A DNA stretch of 64,000 nucleotides from R-RK-3 sp963834945 (GTDB lineage: Bacteria > Pseudomonadota > Alphaproteobacteria > Rhizobiales > Rhodomicrobiaceae): the NCBI GenBank assembly GCA_963834945.1, contig CAWIDT010000009.1, positions 372,001 through 436,000 on the forward strand, read 5' to 3'. A model generated the notes under the pieces. That model was not told the DNA's origin, searched no databases, and was given only the letters and a program-made list of their open reading frames with translations. The position numbers and the translations under genes are program-made. Below are positions 16,738 to 25,733 of the stretch, in pieces. Position 1 is the stretch's first letter, and every line of letters starts with the position of its first letter.

Positions 16738-17151
16738 TCAGTGTTTGCCACACCCATTTTCCAATTCGCCGGCATAACAGCTTGAGGATGTGAGGGTTAT
16801 CGGCGAGATGCCCGGCACGGAAAAGCTGAACGGATAATTCGCCGTCACTCGGATGCCGCAGGCCTGTTTGGCGACATCGACGCCGTCCTGCTGCAGCGAA
16901 ATGTTCCAGGCCTCGGCGACGGTCTTGCTTTTCACCTCCGCGGTGGTGTTGCAATCGGGCGCGGCCACCCCGCCGCAGCGCGCCGCCGAAGCGACAGCCC
17001 GGTTCAACGTCGCCGACGCCCAGAAGATGCGCCCGACATCCATGACGCCCAGCACGCAAAATGCGAGGGCCGGCAGGATGATCGCATATTCGATGACGGC
17101 GGTGCCGCGCTTGTCCGTCAGTTTCAGCCCGCTTCGGAATGTGTGTCTCAT
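16738..17151 (-). CDS. TadE-like pseudopilin
   Basis: This 137-residue protein has a short basic leader, then Lys-Arg-Gly-Thr-Ala-Val-Ile-Glu-Tyr-Ala-Ile-Ile-Leu-Pro, the TadE-type processing site with Glu at +5 and a hydrophobic helix. A cysteine-containing periplasmic part follows (Ala-Arg-Cys-Gly-Gly, Pro-Asp-Cys, Gln-Ala-Cys-Gly, Ser-Ser-Cys-Tyr), which may form disulphides. TadE-class proteins are minor pilins matured by CpaA. Its ATG lies just after the stop of the upstream gene (TGAcATG), indicating coupled translation. Confidence 0.85.
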   Translation of the reverse strand: MRHTFRSGLKLTDKRGTAVIEYAIILPALAFCVLGVMDVGRIFWASATLNRAVASAARCGGVAAPDCNTTAEVKSKTVAEAWNISLQQDGVDVAKQACGIRVTANYPFSFSVPGISPITLTSSSCYAGELENGCGKH

Positions 17152-17152
17152 G

Positions 17153-17623
17153 TCAGTTCAACCTCGTTGTGGATTGCACATTAATCGTATCGGGCAGCGG
17201 CGATAGTCCCGCCGGCACGATGGATTGGGGCTTTAATGTTGCGCTGATCCTCGCATAGTGCCCCGGTACGAGGTTTCCTGGGCAGGTGCCGTCGCACGCG
17301 GTTTGCGTGACGGCGCCATTGTTGACACAGCCACAAAACCGGACCGGCGCCGGGCTCGCGGCGATGCCTTGCTTGCCCGTATCGGTGACAATGGCGTTCT
17401 CGATGCTCTTGGCGTCGAAGCCTTGCTGGGCGGCGACGGTCACGCCAGCCGCGACGGCCATGTTGACCTGCATCGTCTGCGCGATGAAAAAGCCGATCTC
17501 GGCGCAGCACAGCAGCATCGCCGCGAGAAACGGGACAATAAGCCCGAACTCGATGGCCGCCATGCCCTCCTTGCCGAGGCGCCGGGCCATTTTCGGGCGG
17601 TGATCATGTCGGTCTTGCTTCAT
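17153..17623 (-). CDS. TadE/TadF-like pseudopilin
   Basis: The 156-residue protein has the processing motif Lys-Glu-Gly-Met-Ala-Ala-Ile-Glu-Phe-Gly-Leu-Ile-Val-Pro followed by a hydrophobic helix and a periplasmic domain with a cysteine cluster (Phe-Cys-Gly-Cys-Val, Ala-Cys-Asp-Gly-Thr-Cys). It is a second minor pseudopilin, paralogous to the neighbour at 16738-17151. A GGGAG site precedes the ATG at 17623. The gene sits 15 bases after the end of tadG, in the same operon. Confidence 0.85.
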   Translation of the reverse strand: MKQDRHDHRPKMARRLGKEGMAAIEFGLIVPFLAAMLLCCAEIGFFIAQTMQVNMAVAAGVTVAAQQGFDAKSIENAIVTDTGKQGIAASPAPVRFCGCVNNGAVTQTACDGTCPGNLVPGHYARISATLKPQSIVPAGLSPLPDTINVQSTTRLN

Positions 17624-17638
17624 CCTATGCTCCCACCT

Positions 17639-18889
17639 CTATTGAACCAGCGAGGCCACGGCACCGGTGATGGCGCGCGTGCCGTTTCCGGAACAATGGC
17701 TTCCCAGCTGCACGCTGTTCTGAACGCGCACGATCCGGGCGATGACCTGCGTGCAGCCGCTGCTGGCGGACAGGTTGGTTCGCAGCTCCACGATCTGGTG
17801 GGGAAAGTAGAGCGCACCCTGGATGTTCAGGCTGAGCGTCTTGCCGAATTTGTGGTCCGTCGAGGCGTCGGCGGTTCGTCGGCTCATGATCGCCACCCCG
17901 GCATAAGTGCCCGTCTTGGGCGCGGTGATGGAGAGCGCCGCGTTGCTGCCGGTCAGCATCTCGTAATCGCCGTTGATGAGCAGCGTGACGCCGCCGGTCC
18001 CTGTCACCTTGGCGTTGTCGCCGAGCGAGAGGGCCTTGTCGATGACGTACAGGCCTGGCGCTAGGTTCAGCGTGGTGTTCGCTCCGAAGGCCCAGCCGAC
18101 GCAGAAATGTCCCGGCGTCAGATTGAAGGTGCCTCCGGCCGCCCCGACGCCGCTCTGGCCGGTGCAGGGCAGAGCCGGCGTGTCGGGGAGAGTGCCGTAG
18201 GGGTCGTCGATATTAGGCCCGTTTTCGACGTTGCTGGAGCCGCTCAGAACGGCGTTAGCAGCGCGCGAGACCAAGCCGCGCACGGAGGTGTTACCCCGGA
18301 TAACGCTGGACGAGCCCATGGCAAGCGAGGCCGAACTGGCCGAATTCGACCCGACATCGCACCCCGAATTGGGCAGGGCCGCGTCGTTCTCCAGGTTCAC
18401 GGAAGCCTGGGCTCCGAGGTCGAGCGCCAGAATGCAATAGTCGCCCAGCCGGCCCTGAAGCGCCACGGCGCTCGTGCGCAGGTCGAAATTGGTCAGGCCC
18501 AGCACCTTCGCCAGCTCCAGGCGCTGCGGCTGGTTGATGACCACCTGTACGGCGCTGTCGTTGCCGGCATAGCGGCCCGAGGTAGGCGGCCGCAAAAGCT
18601 GAACCGTGACGCCGCCCTGTCCGTTGATGACGCCGGCGGCGGCCGCGACCGCGCGCGCCTCCCGCAGCGCCACCAGATTATCCCCCTGGTAGCGGGTGGC
18701 CGCCGCGCTCACCGCCGCCATGTCCGCGACGGTCTGGAGCTGGCGGTGCTTGTGCAGCACGTAGGGTATTTCGCTTCCCAGCGATGCCAATCCGATCAGG
18801 ACCGTCAGCATCAAGCCGATTTGCACCGCGACCGTGCCGTCGCGGCGCCCTACAACGCTGTAGATAGTTTTTACAAACACCTGATACAT
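17639..18889 (-). CDS. tadG: TadG-like pilus assembly protein with repetitive C-terminal domain
   Basis: The protein has 416 residues from the ATG at 18889; a GTG two codons upstream is also possible, and neither has a strong ribosome site. The N-terminal part is a Tad-type membrane helix with Asp-Gly-Thr-Val-Ala-Val-Gln-Ile-Gly-Leu-Met, then a TadG N-terminal domain to about residue 150. After Cys-Ile-Leu-Ala-Leu-Asp the sequence becomes Ser/Gly/Asn-rich with repeated short beta strands, as in a parallel beta-helix. I see no MIDAS-type motif, so no von Willebrand A domain. It probably forms a periplasmic or surface part of the pilus machine. It is first in the minus-strand operon. Confidence 0.82.
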   Translation of the reverse strand: MYQVFVKTIYSVVGRRDGTVAVQIGLMLTVLIGLASLGSEIPYVLHKHRQLQTVADMAAVSAAATRYQGDNLVALREARAVAAAAGVINGQGGVTVQLLRPPTSGRYAGNDSAVQVVINQPQRLELAKVLGLTNFDLRTSAVALQGRLGDYCILALDLGAQASVNLENDAALPNSGCDVGSNSASSASLAMGSSSVIRGNTSVRGLVSRAANAVLSGSSNVENGPNIDDPYGTLPDTPALPCTGQSGVGAAGGTFNLTPGHFCVGWAFGANTTLNLAPGLYVIDKALSLGDNAKVTGTGGVTLLINGDYEMLTGSNAALSITAPKTGTYAGVAIMSRRTADASTDHKFGKTLSLNIQGALYFPHQIVELRTNLSASSGCTQVIARIVRVQNSVQLGSHCSGNGTRAITGAVASLVQ

Positions 18890-18899
18890 TCGCACGCGT

Positions 18900-19160
18900 T
18901 ACACTTAAAAGGATGAGATAGCCAATATGGCCTTCAGGCCAACAAGTGTATGCCTTAGAACTTAATCAATTATTGCGAAAAACGGTAGTATTTTATCTAT
19001 TATGTTTAGATCACGCGTCGATTACGGCCTGATATATAGCTATAAAACCCGAATTATCGATATTTATTCCTATAATCTATTCGGTGGTTAAGGTAAAAGC
19101 AACCGGTGGGCGCATAAGATCGGAGCCTCTCCCGAAGGGGCCACCGAGCCGGGGATCATC
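18900..19160. promoter_or_regulatory. AT-rich divergent promoter region between tadG and the receiver-GGDEF gene
   Basis: About 260 bp that is much more AT-rich than the surrounding genes, with runs such as TATTTTATCTATTATG and TATATAGCTATAAAAC. It separates two divergent starts, so it should contain the promoter of the minus-strand pilus operon and of the cyclic-di-GMP gene. I cannot assign an activator site. Confidence 0.45.
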
Positions 19161-20081
19161 ATGCATGCTGCGGTTGTCGATCCGAGCAGGGTCGTTCTGA
19201 AAATCATTGCGCAGCTTCTGTCCGAGCACGGCCCGGTCAGCTGCTTCGTCGATTCGGAGGCGGCGCTGCAGAGCATCAAAACCGATCGGACAATCGATGT
19301 TCTTATCACCAGCCTGGAGGTCGAGCCCATGAGCGGGCTGGAACTGTGCTGGGAAGCCAGGATGGCGATGCCCGCCGACCGTCCGCTCTATGTGATCGTC
19401 ATGTCCTCGCTGCGCGACGAGGAGAAATTGGCCGAAGCCCTGGATTGCGGCGCGGATGATTTGATCGCCAAACCTGTCAGGGGCGTCGAGCTGCACGCCA
19501 GGCTGCGAATGGCGGGGCGTCTGAAAATCACGCAGCTCGATCTGGTGCGCCTGACCGAAACCGACCCGATGACCGGGCTGTTCAACAGGCGCGCATTTTT
19601 CGACAGGATGGAGAAGCTGTTCAGGAGTTCGGGTAATCCGCGCTCAATATCCGCCATCATGCTCGACATCGATCATTTCAAGCAGGTGAACGACCGCTAC
19701 GGGCATGATGTCGGCGACACGGTGATCAAGCGGATCGCGTCGCAGATCAGTGGGAGCCCCGGCATCGTCGGGCGGCTCGGCGGCGAAGAATTCGCCATCG
19801 TGCTGGAGGGGCATCACGAGATCAGGACCTGCGCGCTGGCGGAGGCTCTGCGTCAGAGCAGTGCCAAACTTCAGTTCAGCGGCGATGGCCAGCCCTTCAG
19901 CGTCACATGCAGCTTCGGCGTCAGCCAATGGACACAGGGCGACTGCCCCGACGATCTTCTGAAACGAGCCGATGTAGCGCTCTATCAGGCGAAGGCGAAC
20001 GGCAGGGACTGCGTCATGTCCGCAACCGGCGACGATGTGAAGAGCCTGCCTTCGGAAAACATAAGGGGCCGCGCCCGCTAG
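19161..20081 (+). CDS. Receiver-GGDEF diguanylate cyclase with degenerate receiver
   Basis: The protein has 306 residues. A receiver fold covers about 1-115, with Asp7 and Lys104 in place, but the phospho-acceptor position is Ser51 (Leu-Ile-Thr-Ser-Leu-Glu-Val-Glu-Pro). It therefore cannot accept phosphate in the usual way. A GGDEF domain follows with Asp-Pro-Met-Thr-Gly-Leu-Phe-Asn-Arg-Arg, Met-Leu-Asp-Ile-Asp-His-Phe-Lys and an intact Gly-Gly-Glu-Glu-Phe at 207-211, so cyclase activity is likely. No RxxD inhibitory site precedes the active site. The ATG has a GGGGA site. The gene is divergent from the minus-strand tad operon. Confidence 0.9.
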   Translation: MHAAVVDPSRVVLKIIAQLLSEHGPVSCFVDSEAALQSIKTDRTIDVLITSLEVEPMSGLELCWEARMAMPADRPLYVIVMSSLRDEEKLAEALDCGADDLIAKPVRGVELHARLRMAGRLKITQLDLVRLTETDPMTGLFNRRAFFDRMEKLFRSSGNPRSISAIMLDIDHFKQVNDRYGHDVGDTVIKRIASQISGSPGIVGRLGGEEFAIVLEGHHEIRTCALAEALRQSSAKLQFSGDGQPFSVTCSFGVSQWTQGDCPDDLLKRADVALYQAKANGRDCVMSATGDDVKSLPSENIRGRAR

Positions 20082-20402
20082 TTCATATCGGGATCCGGCG
20101 GGGCGCTGCGCCTAAAAGCAGGTCGGCTTGGGTCATCTTGTCGCCCCGGTCGCAGCGCCGGGGTCTAATCCGTCACCACGAGTCGGCACCGAGCTGCATG
20201 ATCCCCCTCACCACCCGCCTCCGGCGGGAGCCCTCTCCCGCACGGGGAGAGGGCAAGGACGGCATGCACTTTTTAGCCCTCTCCCTTGACGGGAGAGGGC
20301 GGCGACGTAGTCGATGAAACTCGCGATTTTGTAGGGGATTGGGCCCCGGATCTGCGCTTCGCTTCGTCCGGGCGACGAGAACGACAGCCCCCGCGAGGCT
20401 GC
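20082..20402. repeat. Intergenic repeat block (CCCTCTCCC hairpin type)
   Basis: These 321 bases carry two short hairpins of the form CCCTCTCCCG ... GGGAGAGGG (about 20230-20251 and 20277-20300) followed by a GGGCCCCGGATCTGCGC / GTCCGGGCGACG segment. Related blocks lie at 31484-31810 and 55633-55735. No gene is seen. The block separates the convergent cyclase and FAH-family genes. Confidence 0.55.
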
Positions 20403-21551
20403 TTACAGCAGGCCGCGCCCGGCGAGATTGCGCATAAGATCGGCTGTGCCGAAGGCCCATGGCGGGCAGTTGGTCGACAGATCGACCGTATTGATCAGGG
20501 TGCCGAGGTCGGGGCAGCTTATCGTCACCACATCGCCGATCTCGTGGGTGAAGCCTTCTCCTGGGCCGCGACGGTCTTTGAGCGGGGTGAAGCTGGTGCC
20601 CATGAACAGCATGAACCCGTCCGGATATTGATGGTGGCGCCCGATCGTCTGCGCGACCAGCAGTTCGGGGTCGCGGCTCAGCTGGCGCATGGAGGTGGAG
20701 TCGGAGAGCGCGAAGCCGTCCTTGCCCTCAACGGCAATGTCGAACTCCGCCGCACGTATGGTGTCGAGCGTGAACGCGCCAGCGAACAGCCGGATGAACG
20801 GCCCGATAGCGCATGAGGCGTTGTTGTCCTTCGCCTTGCCGAGCAGCAGGGCGGAGCGGCCTTCCACGTCGCGCAGATTGACGTCATTGCCGAGCGCCGC
20901 GCCGCGAATTTGCCCCCGGCTGTTCACCGCCAGCACGATTTCGGGCTCCGGATTGTTCCAATTCGACACCGGATGCAGGCCGACTTTGGCACCCCAGCCA
21001 ACCGATGACATCGGCTGTGACTTGGTGAAGACCTCCGCGTCCGGCCCGATGCCGACTTCCAGATATTGCGACCACATGCCCTCCTCAATCAGCGCCACCT
21101 TGGCCTGCGCGGCCTCCCCGGAGCCGGGCTTGATATCGCTCAAACTGTCGCCGACCAGCGCCTTGACCTTGGCCCTGATGGTTTCGGCCCGCGCCGGATC
21201 GCCGCCCGCGCGCTCCTCGATGACGCGCTCGATCAGCGAGCGGGCAAAGGTGACGCCGCAAGCCTTCAGCGCCGCGAGATCGCAGGGCGCCAGGAGCTGC
21301 ACACCGGGCTGCCCGGTCATCGTCGCGGCGGCGATGTCGGAGAGGCTGCCCAGATTTTCGCCGCCGGCTGAGCGGACGTAAGAGGCCGGATCGTCCAGTT
21401 CGAGAATGTCGCGCACCGTGGGCGCCTGCTTCGCCGTGATATCGATGACCGCACCATCGCGGACGATTACGACCGATGGCCCGATGGAGGGGCGCAAGAC
21501 GCGGCCCAGCACGATCGCGCCGGCATCGGCAGGAAGCAAATTTGCGTTCAT
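20403..21551 (-). CDS. Fumarylacetoacetate-hydrolase-family protein, candidate 2-keto-3-deoxy-acid dehydratase
   Basis: The 382-residue protein has an N-terminal domain of about 130 residues and a C-terminal FAH fold. The metal-site region is Asn-Asn-Pro-Glu-Pro-Glu-Ile-Val-Leu, followed by Gly-Asn-Asp-Val-Asn-Leu-Arg-Asp. The two-domain length resembles the XylX-type sugar-acid dehydratases (2-keto-3-deoxy-pentonate dehydratase) more than fumarylacetoacetase itself. It lies 15 bases after uxuA in the same direction and forms the end of the sugar-acid operon. It could act on 2-keto-3-deoxygluconate made by UxuA or on an oxidised derivative. That assignment is inference. Family confidence is high, substrate confidence low. 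Confidence 0.8.
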   Translation of the reverse strand: MNANLLPADAGAIVLGRVLRPSIGPSVVIVRDGAVIDITAKQAPTVRDILELDDPASYVRSAGGENLGSLSDIAAATMTGQPGVQLLAPCDLAALKACGVTFARSLIERVIEERAGGDPARAETIRAKVKALVGDSLSDIKPGSGEAAQAKVALIEEGMWSQYLEVGIGPDAEVFTKSQPMSSVGWGAKVGLHPVSNWNNPEPEIVLAVNSRGQIRGAALGNDVNLRDVEGRSALLLGKAKDNNASCAIGPFIRLFAGAFTLDTIRAAEFDIAVEGKDGFALSDSTSMRQLSRDPELLVAQTIGRHHQYPDGFMLFMGTSFTPLKDRRGPGEGFTHEIGDVVTISCPDLGTLINTVDLSTNCPPWAFGTADLMRNLAGRGLL

Positions 21552-21565
21552 GGGTTCACCGGCCG

Positions 21566-22744
21566 CTATTGGTGCTGATGGTCGAGCGCCGTGATGACGC
21601 CGCGCAATTCGGCCAGGCCCTTCAGGCGGCCGATACAGGAATAGCCAGGATTCACTTTTTTGCCGATGTCGTCTATCAGAACATGGCCGTGATCGGGGCG
21701 CATGACGATCTCCCAGCGCGCCTCGCCGCCCGCCTTGCGCCGCCGCTCCTCGGCCAGAAGCGTATCAATGACGGCGACCATGTCGACGCGGCCGTCGAGG
21801 TGATCGGATTCATGGAAGGAGCGGTCGGCCTCCACCTTCACATTGCGCAAATGCGCGAAATGAATGCGATCGGCAAACGCCTTCGCCATGGCGGGCACGT
21901 CGTTCTGAAGGCCGGTACCATAGGAGCCGGTGCACAGGGTCATGCCGTTGGCGGAGCTTGGCACGGCGGCAAACAGCGCGCGCAGATCCTGGGCGGTGGA
22001 AACGACGCGCGGCAGGCCGAAAAGGGAGAAGGGCGGGTCGTCGGGATGCACGACCAGCGTCATGCCGCATTCCTCGGCGACCGGCGCGACCTGGCTCAGA
22101 AAGGCGATCAGATTGCCGCGCATCGCCTCGGCGTCGATGCCGTTATAGCGCGCGATCTCGTCGCGGAGCGTGTCCCGCGTGTAGCGGCCCTCGCTGCCTG
22201 GAAGCCCGCTGATGATATTGTGCTCCAGGACGAGCACGGCCTCCGGCGGCATCTCCGCGTGCCGCCGCGCCGCGCGCTCCAGCAGATCCGGCACATAGGC
22301 TGTCTCGGCGCCGGGGCGGCGCAGGATGAAGGCGTCGTAGGCGACGAAGTCGGTCATGTCGAAGCGAAGCGCCAGTCCGCCATGCGGCAGCGCATAGGTC
22401 AGGTCGGTGCGCGTCCAGTCCACCACCGGCATGAAATTGTAGCAGACCAGCGGTATGCCGGCCGCCCCCAGGCTGCGCAGGCAGGTTTTCCACGTCTCGA
22501 TGGCGCGCCTGGCCCCTTCGGCGCCGGTCTTGATCGCCGCCGGGATGGGGATGCTTTCGCAGACCGACCAGACGAGCCCCTGCGCCTCGCAGAGGCCCTT
22601 GCGCTGCCGGACCTCGTCGAGGCTCCATTCCTGGCCCTGATATTTCTCATGCAGCGCGGTGACGATGTCCGTCGCTCCGGCCTGCCTAATATCGCGCAAA
22701 GACACCGGATCGCCCGGCCCGTACCATCTCCACCCTTGTCGCAT
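21566..22744 (-). CDS. uxuA: D-mannonate dehydratase
   Basis: The 392-residue product matches the metal-dependent mannonate dehydratase family (EC 4.2.1.8), which converts D-mannonate to 2-keto-3-deoxy-D-gluconate in hexuronate catabolism. Characteristic segments are Trp-Arg-Trp-Tyr-Gly-Pro-Gly-Asp near the N terminus, Tyr-Asn-Phe-Met-Pro-Val-Val-Asp-Trp-Thr-Arg-Thr, Val-His-Pro-Asp-Asp-Pro-Pro, Leu-Cys-Thr-Gly-Ser, His-Leu-Arg-Asn and Met-Arg-Pro-Asp-His-Gly-His near the C terminus. AGGGAG precedes the ATG. With the downstream FAH-family gene and the sugar transporter upstream it forms one operon. Confidence 0.95.
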   Translation of the reverse strand: MRQGWRWYGPGDPVSLRDIRQAGATDIVTALHEKYQGQEWSLDEVRQRKGLCEAQGLVWSVCESIPIPAAIKTGAEGARRAIETWKTCLRSLGAAGIPLVCYNFMPVVDWTRTDLTYALPHGGLALRFDMTDFVAYDAFILRRPGAETAYVPDLLERAARRHAEMPPEAVLVLEHNIISGLPGSEGRYTRDTLRDEIARYNGIDAEAMRGNLIAFLSQVAPVAEECGMTLVVHPDDPPFSLFGLPRVVSTAQDLRALFAAVPSSANGMTLCTGSYGTGLQNDVPAMAKAFADRIHFAHLRNVKVEADRSFHESDHLDGRVDMVAVIDTLLAEERRRKAGGEARWEIVMRPDHGHVLIDDIGKKVNPGYSCIGRLKGLAELRGVITALDHQHQ

Positions 22745-22807
22745 TATCGCTCCCTGTCTGGGTAATCTCTTTGTTGGTCTTGTGCCTCAGATCATGATCG
22801 CCGGCAG

Positions 22808-23917
22808 CTATTGCAGCCGCGCCCCGGTCTCGGGATCGAAATAGACGGCCTTGTCCAGATTGAAAACCAGCGGCAGCATTTCTCCCGGCTGCGTCTCGGT
22901 GTCGGCCCGCAGCCGCGCGAACACCTCCTTGCCTGCGATGCTGGTGATGACCAGCGTATCCGCCCCTGACGGTTCGACCACATCGACGAGCACATCGACG
23001 GTGTCGAGCGTCTCGGCGCCGCGGTCGGCGCTGCCCTCATCGGTGATCGCTTCCGGGCGGATGCCGAGTATGACCTTCGCTCCCGCCACCATGCCGGGCG
23101 TCACCTTCGCGGCCGGGACGCGCAATGTGATCGGCCCCGCGCCGTTGCGCTGCAAGGTCAGGCGCGGCGCGTTGGCGCCATCGGCCGCCACTTCGGCTTC
23201 CAGCAGATTCATCGACGGCGAACCCATGAAATCGGCGACGAACAGATTGGCGGGCCGGTTGTAGATTTCGGACGGCGTGCCGACCTGCTGCAGGATGCCG
23301 TCCTTCATCACGGCGATCTTGGTCGCCAGCGTCATCGCCTCGATCTGGTCGTGCGTCACATAGACGATGGTGGCGCCGGTGCGGTGGTGCAGCCGCTTGA
23401 TCTCGGTGCGCATGTCGACGCGCAGCTTGGCGTCGAGGTTGGACAGCGGCTCATCGAAGAGGAACAGGCGCGGATTGCGCACCAGCGCCCGGCCCATCGC
23501 CACGCGCTGGCGCTGGCCGCCGGAAAGCTGCCCCGGACGGCGCGCCAGCAGATGCTCCATCTGCAGCATCTGCGCCACTTCGGCCACCCGCAATTGGCGT
23601 TCGGCCTTGGGCACGCCGCGCATCTCCAGGGCAAAGCCGATATTCTCGGCCACCGTCATGTTGGGATAGAGCGCATAGGACTGGAACACCATGGCGATGT
23701 CGCGCTTGGAGGGGTGGAGGTCGTTGATCACATTGCCGTCGAGGCGAATGCGCCCCTCGGTGACCGATTCCAGTCCGGCGATCATGTGCAGCAGTGTCGA
23801 TTTTCCGCAGCCGGACGGGCCGACCAGCACCAGAAAGCCGCCCTTGTCCAGATCGACATTGATGTTCTTCAGCACGTCCTGCGCCGCATAGCGTTTGCGC
23901 AGTCCCGCAATCTCCAT
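22808..23917 (-). CDS. Sugar ABC transporter ATP-binding protein (MalK/UgpC type)
   Basis: The 369-residue ATPase has Walker A Gly-Pro-Ser-Gly-Cys-Gly-Lys-Ser-Thr, signature Leu-Ser-Gly-Gly-Gln-Arg-Gln-Arg-Val, and Walker B Leu-Phe-Leu-Phe-Asp-Glu-Pro-Leu-Ser-Asn-Leu-Asp. After about residue 235 it has the TOBE-type domain of the MalK group, which energises carbohydrate importers. It is placed between the permease genes and uxuA, so its cargo is probably a hexuronate or an oligo-uronide. The start at 23917 has a distant GGAAGG site. Confidence 0.92.
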   Translation of the reverse strand: MEIAGLRKRYAAQDVLKNINVDLDKGGFLVLVGPSGCGKSTLLHMIAGLESVTEGRIRLDGNVINDLHPSKRDIAMVFQSYALYPNMTVAENIGFALEMRGVPKAERQLRVAEVAQMLQMEHLLARRPGQLSGGQRQRVAMGRALVRNPRLFLFDEPLSNLDAKLRVDMRTEIKRLHHRTGATIVYVTHDQIEAMTLATKIAVMKDGILQQVGTPSEIYNRPANLFVADFMGSPSMNLLEAEVAADGANAPRLTLQRNGAGPITLRVPAAKVTPGMVAGAKVILGIRPEAITDEGSADRGAETLDTVDVLVDVVEPSGADTLVITSIAGKEVFARLRADTETQPGEMLPLVFNLDKAVYFDPETGARLQ

Positions 23918-23940
23918 GAAATGCCATCGGCCTTCCGCCC

Positions 23941-24819
23941 CTAACCCTTTACCGCGCCAGCCATGAGCCCGCGCACGAGATAGCGCCCGGCGACCACATA
24001 GACGATCAGCGTCGGCAGTGCCGCGAACATCGCCGCCGCCATGTGAACATTATATTCCTTCACGCCCGTCGAGGAACTCACCAGATTGTTGAGCGCCACC
24101 GTCATCGGCGCCGAATCGCCGGCGGCGAAGGACGCGCCGAACAGAAAATCGTTCCAGATATTGGTGAACTGGTAGATCACCGTAACGACGATGATCGGCC
24201 CCGAGGAGGGCAGCAGAATGCGCCGGAAAATACGGAAGAACGAGGCGCCGTCGATCTGAGCCGCCCGGATCAGCTCGGTGGGGAAAGCGTCGTAATAGTT
24301 GCGGAAGAACAGCGTGGTAAAGCCCAGGCCATAGACGACGTGAACCAGCACCAGCCCGGCTGTCGAACCCGCCAGGCCCAGCGTCCCGAGCACCAGCGCC
24401 ATCGGGATCAGCACCGCCTGAAACGGGATGAAACAGGCGAACAGCATCATACCGAAGACGATGCGATGGCCGGGGAAGCGCCATTTCGTCAGCACATAGC
24501 CGTTCAGCGCGCCCAGGAACGTGGAAATCAGCACCGCCGGCACGACCATCATCAGGGAATTGGCGAAAAAGCCCTTGATCCCGGCGCAGGTCAGCCCGAT
24601 GCAGGTGGTTCCCCATGCGGCGAGCCACGGCGCTATGGTCGGCGCCTCGGGCAATGCGAGCATGTTGCCGCTGCGGATCTCATCGAGCGTCTTGAACGAC
24701 GTCGTGATCATCACGAAAAGCGGCAGCAGGTAGAAGGTCGCGAACACCAGCAGCAAGCCGTAGATGACAATGCGCGCCGCAATGGGGCTGCTGGCTCCGG
24801 CCGCGAGATCAGCGCGCAT
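23941..24819 (-). CDS. Carbohydrate ABC transporter permease (MalG type)
   Basis: The 292-residue protein has six hydrophobic segments and a coupling loop with Arg-Ala-Ala-Gln-Ile-Asp-Gly-Ala-Ser-Phe-Phe-Arg-Ile-Phe, the EAA-like motif of binding-protein-dependent permeases. It is the second permease of the sugar importer. Its start overlaps the end of the first permease gene by 11 bases, which implies translational coupling. Confidence 0.92.
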   Translation of the reverse strand: MRADLAAGASSPIAARIVIYGLLLVFATFYLLPLFVMITTSFKTLDEIRSGNMLALPEAPTIAPWLAAWGTTCIGLTCAGIKGFFANSLMMVVPAVLISTFLGALNGYVLTKWRFPGHRIVFGMMLFACFIPFQAVLIPMALVLGTLGLAGSTAGLVLVHVVYGLGFTTLFFRNYYDAFPTELIRAAQIDGASFFRIFRRILLPSSGPIIVVTVIYQFTNIWNDFLFGASFAAGDSAPMTVALNNLVSSSTGVKEYNVHMAAAMFAALPTLIVYVVAGRYLVRGLMAGAVKG

Positions 24820-25733
24820 GGCGGGGTTCCTTCAGCTCGGAATAGAGATAGGGCACGATGATCGCGGCGATCGTCATCAGCATGATCACGGCGCTGGCGG
24901 CGCCGACCGACATCTGGTTGCGGGTGAAGGTGTAGGAATACATGAAGGTCGAGGGCAGCTCGGTGGCGTTGCCGGGACCGCCGCCTGTCAGCGCAATGAC
25001 GAGGTCATAGGATTTGATCGTCAGATGCGTCAGCACGATCACCGCCGACAGGAATACCGGCCGCAGCATGGGGATGACGATGCGCCGGTAGATGGCGAAG
25101 CTCGACGCGCCATCGATCTGCGCCGCCTTCAATAATTTCGCCGTCGATGCCGCGCAGGCCGGCCAGAAACATCGCCATGATGAAGCCGGAGGTCTGCCAG
25201 ACGCCGGCGATGACGATGGTATAGATCGCCATGTCGGAATTGATCAGCCAATCGAACTGGAAGCTTTCCCAGCCCCAGGCGTGCATGGTCTTGTCCAGGC
25301 CAAGGCCGGGATTGAGGAACCATTTCCACGCCGTTCCCGTGACGATGAAGGACAGCGCCATCGGGTAGAGATAAATGGAGCGGAAGACGCCCTCGCCGCG
25401 GATGCGCTGGTCTATGAGGATGGCCAGGGTCAGGCCGAGCGCGATGGAGATGCCGATATAGAGGCTGCCGAAGACCGCCAGATTTTCCAGGGCCTTATAC
25501 CAGTTCGGCTGCGCGAACAGGCGCTCATAGGAATTGAAGCCGACCAGCTGATAGACCGGCATCAGCCGCGAGCGGGTGAAGGACAGATAGATCGTCCAGA
25601 GAATGAAGCCATAGACGAAGAACAGCACCAGCGCATAGGACGGCGCGAGCACCAGGCGCGGCAGCCAGGTGCGCAGCCGATCGGCGGCGGACACCGTGGG
25701 CGGCGTGTATTCGGCGTCGATTGCGAGCGTCAT
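24809..25733 (-). pseudogene. Carbohydrate ABC transporter permease (MalF type), frameshifted as sequenced
   Basis: Two overlapping frames together make one permease of about 308 residues. From the ATG at 25733 the first 200 or so residues give an N-terminal tail and four or so membrane segments, through Leu-Arg-Gly-Ile-Asp-Gly-Glu-Ile-Ile-Glu. The coupling-loop motif (Ala-Ala-Gln-Ile-Asp-Gly-Ala-Ser) and the last membrane segments continue in a different frame down to 24809. Removing one base near 25121-25130 restores a normal MalF-like protein. All partner genes are intact, so either a sequencing or assembly insertion or a very recent mutation is likely. If real, the importer would be non-functional. 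Confidence 0.85.

Noticed and set aside
17639..18889. Von Willebrand A domain in TadG
   Set aside because: The sequence after Cys-Ile-Leu-Ala-Leu-Asp lacks the Asp-x-Ser-x-Ser metal motif and looks like a repetitive beta structure.
25121..25130. Programmed frameshifting in the sugar permease gene
   Set aside because: There is no slippery heptamer or downstream pseudoknot visible, and the same one-base pattern recurs in argB and the LysR gene, so an artefact is simpler.
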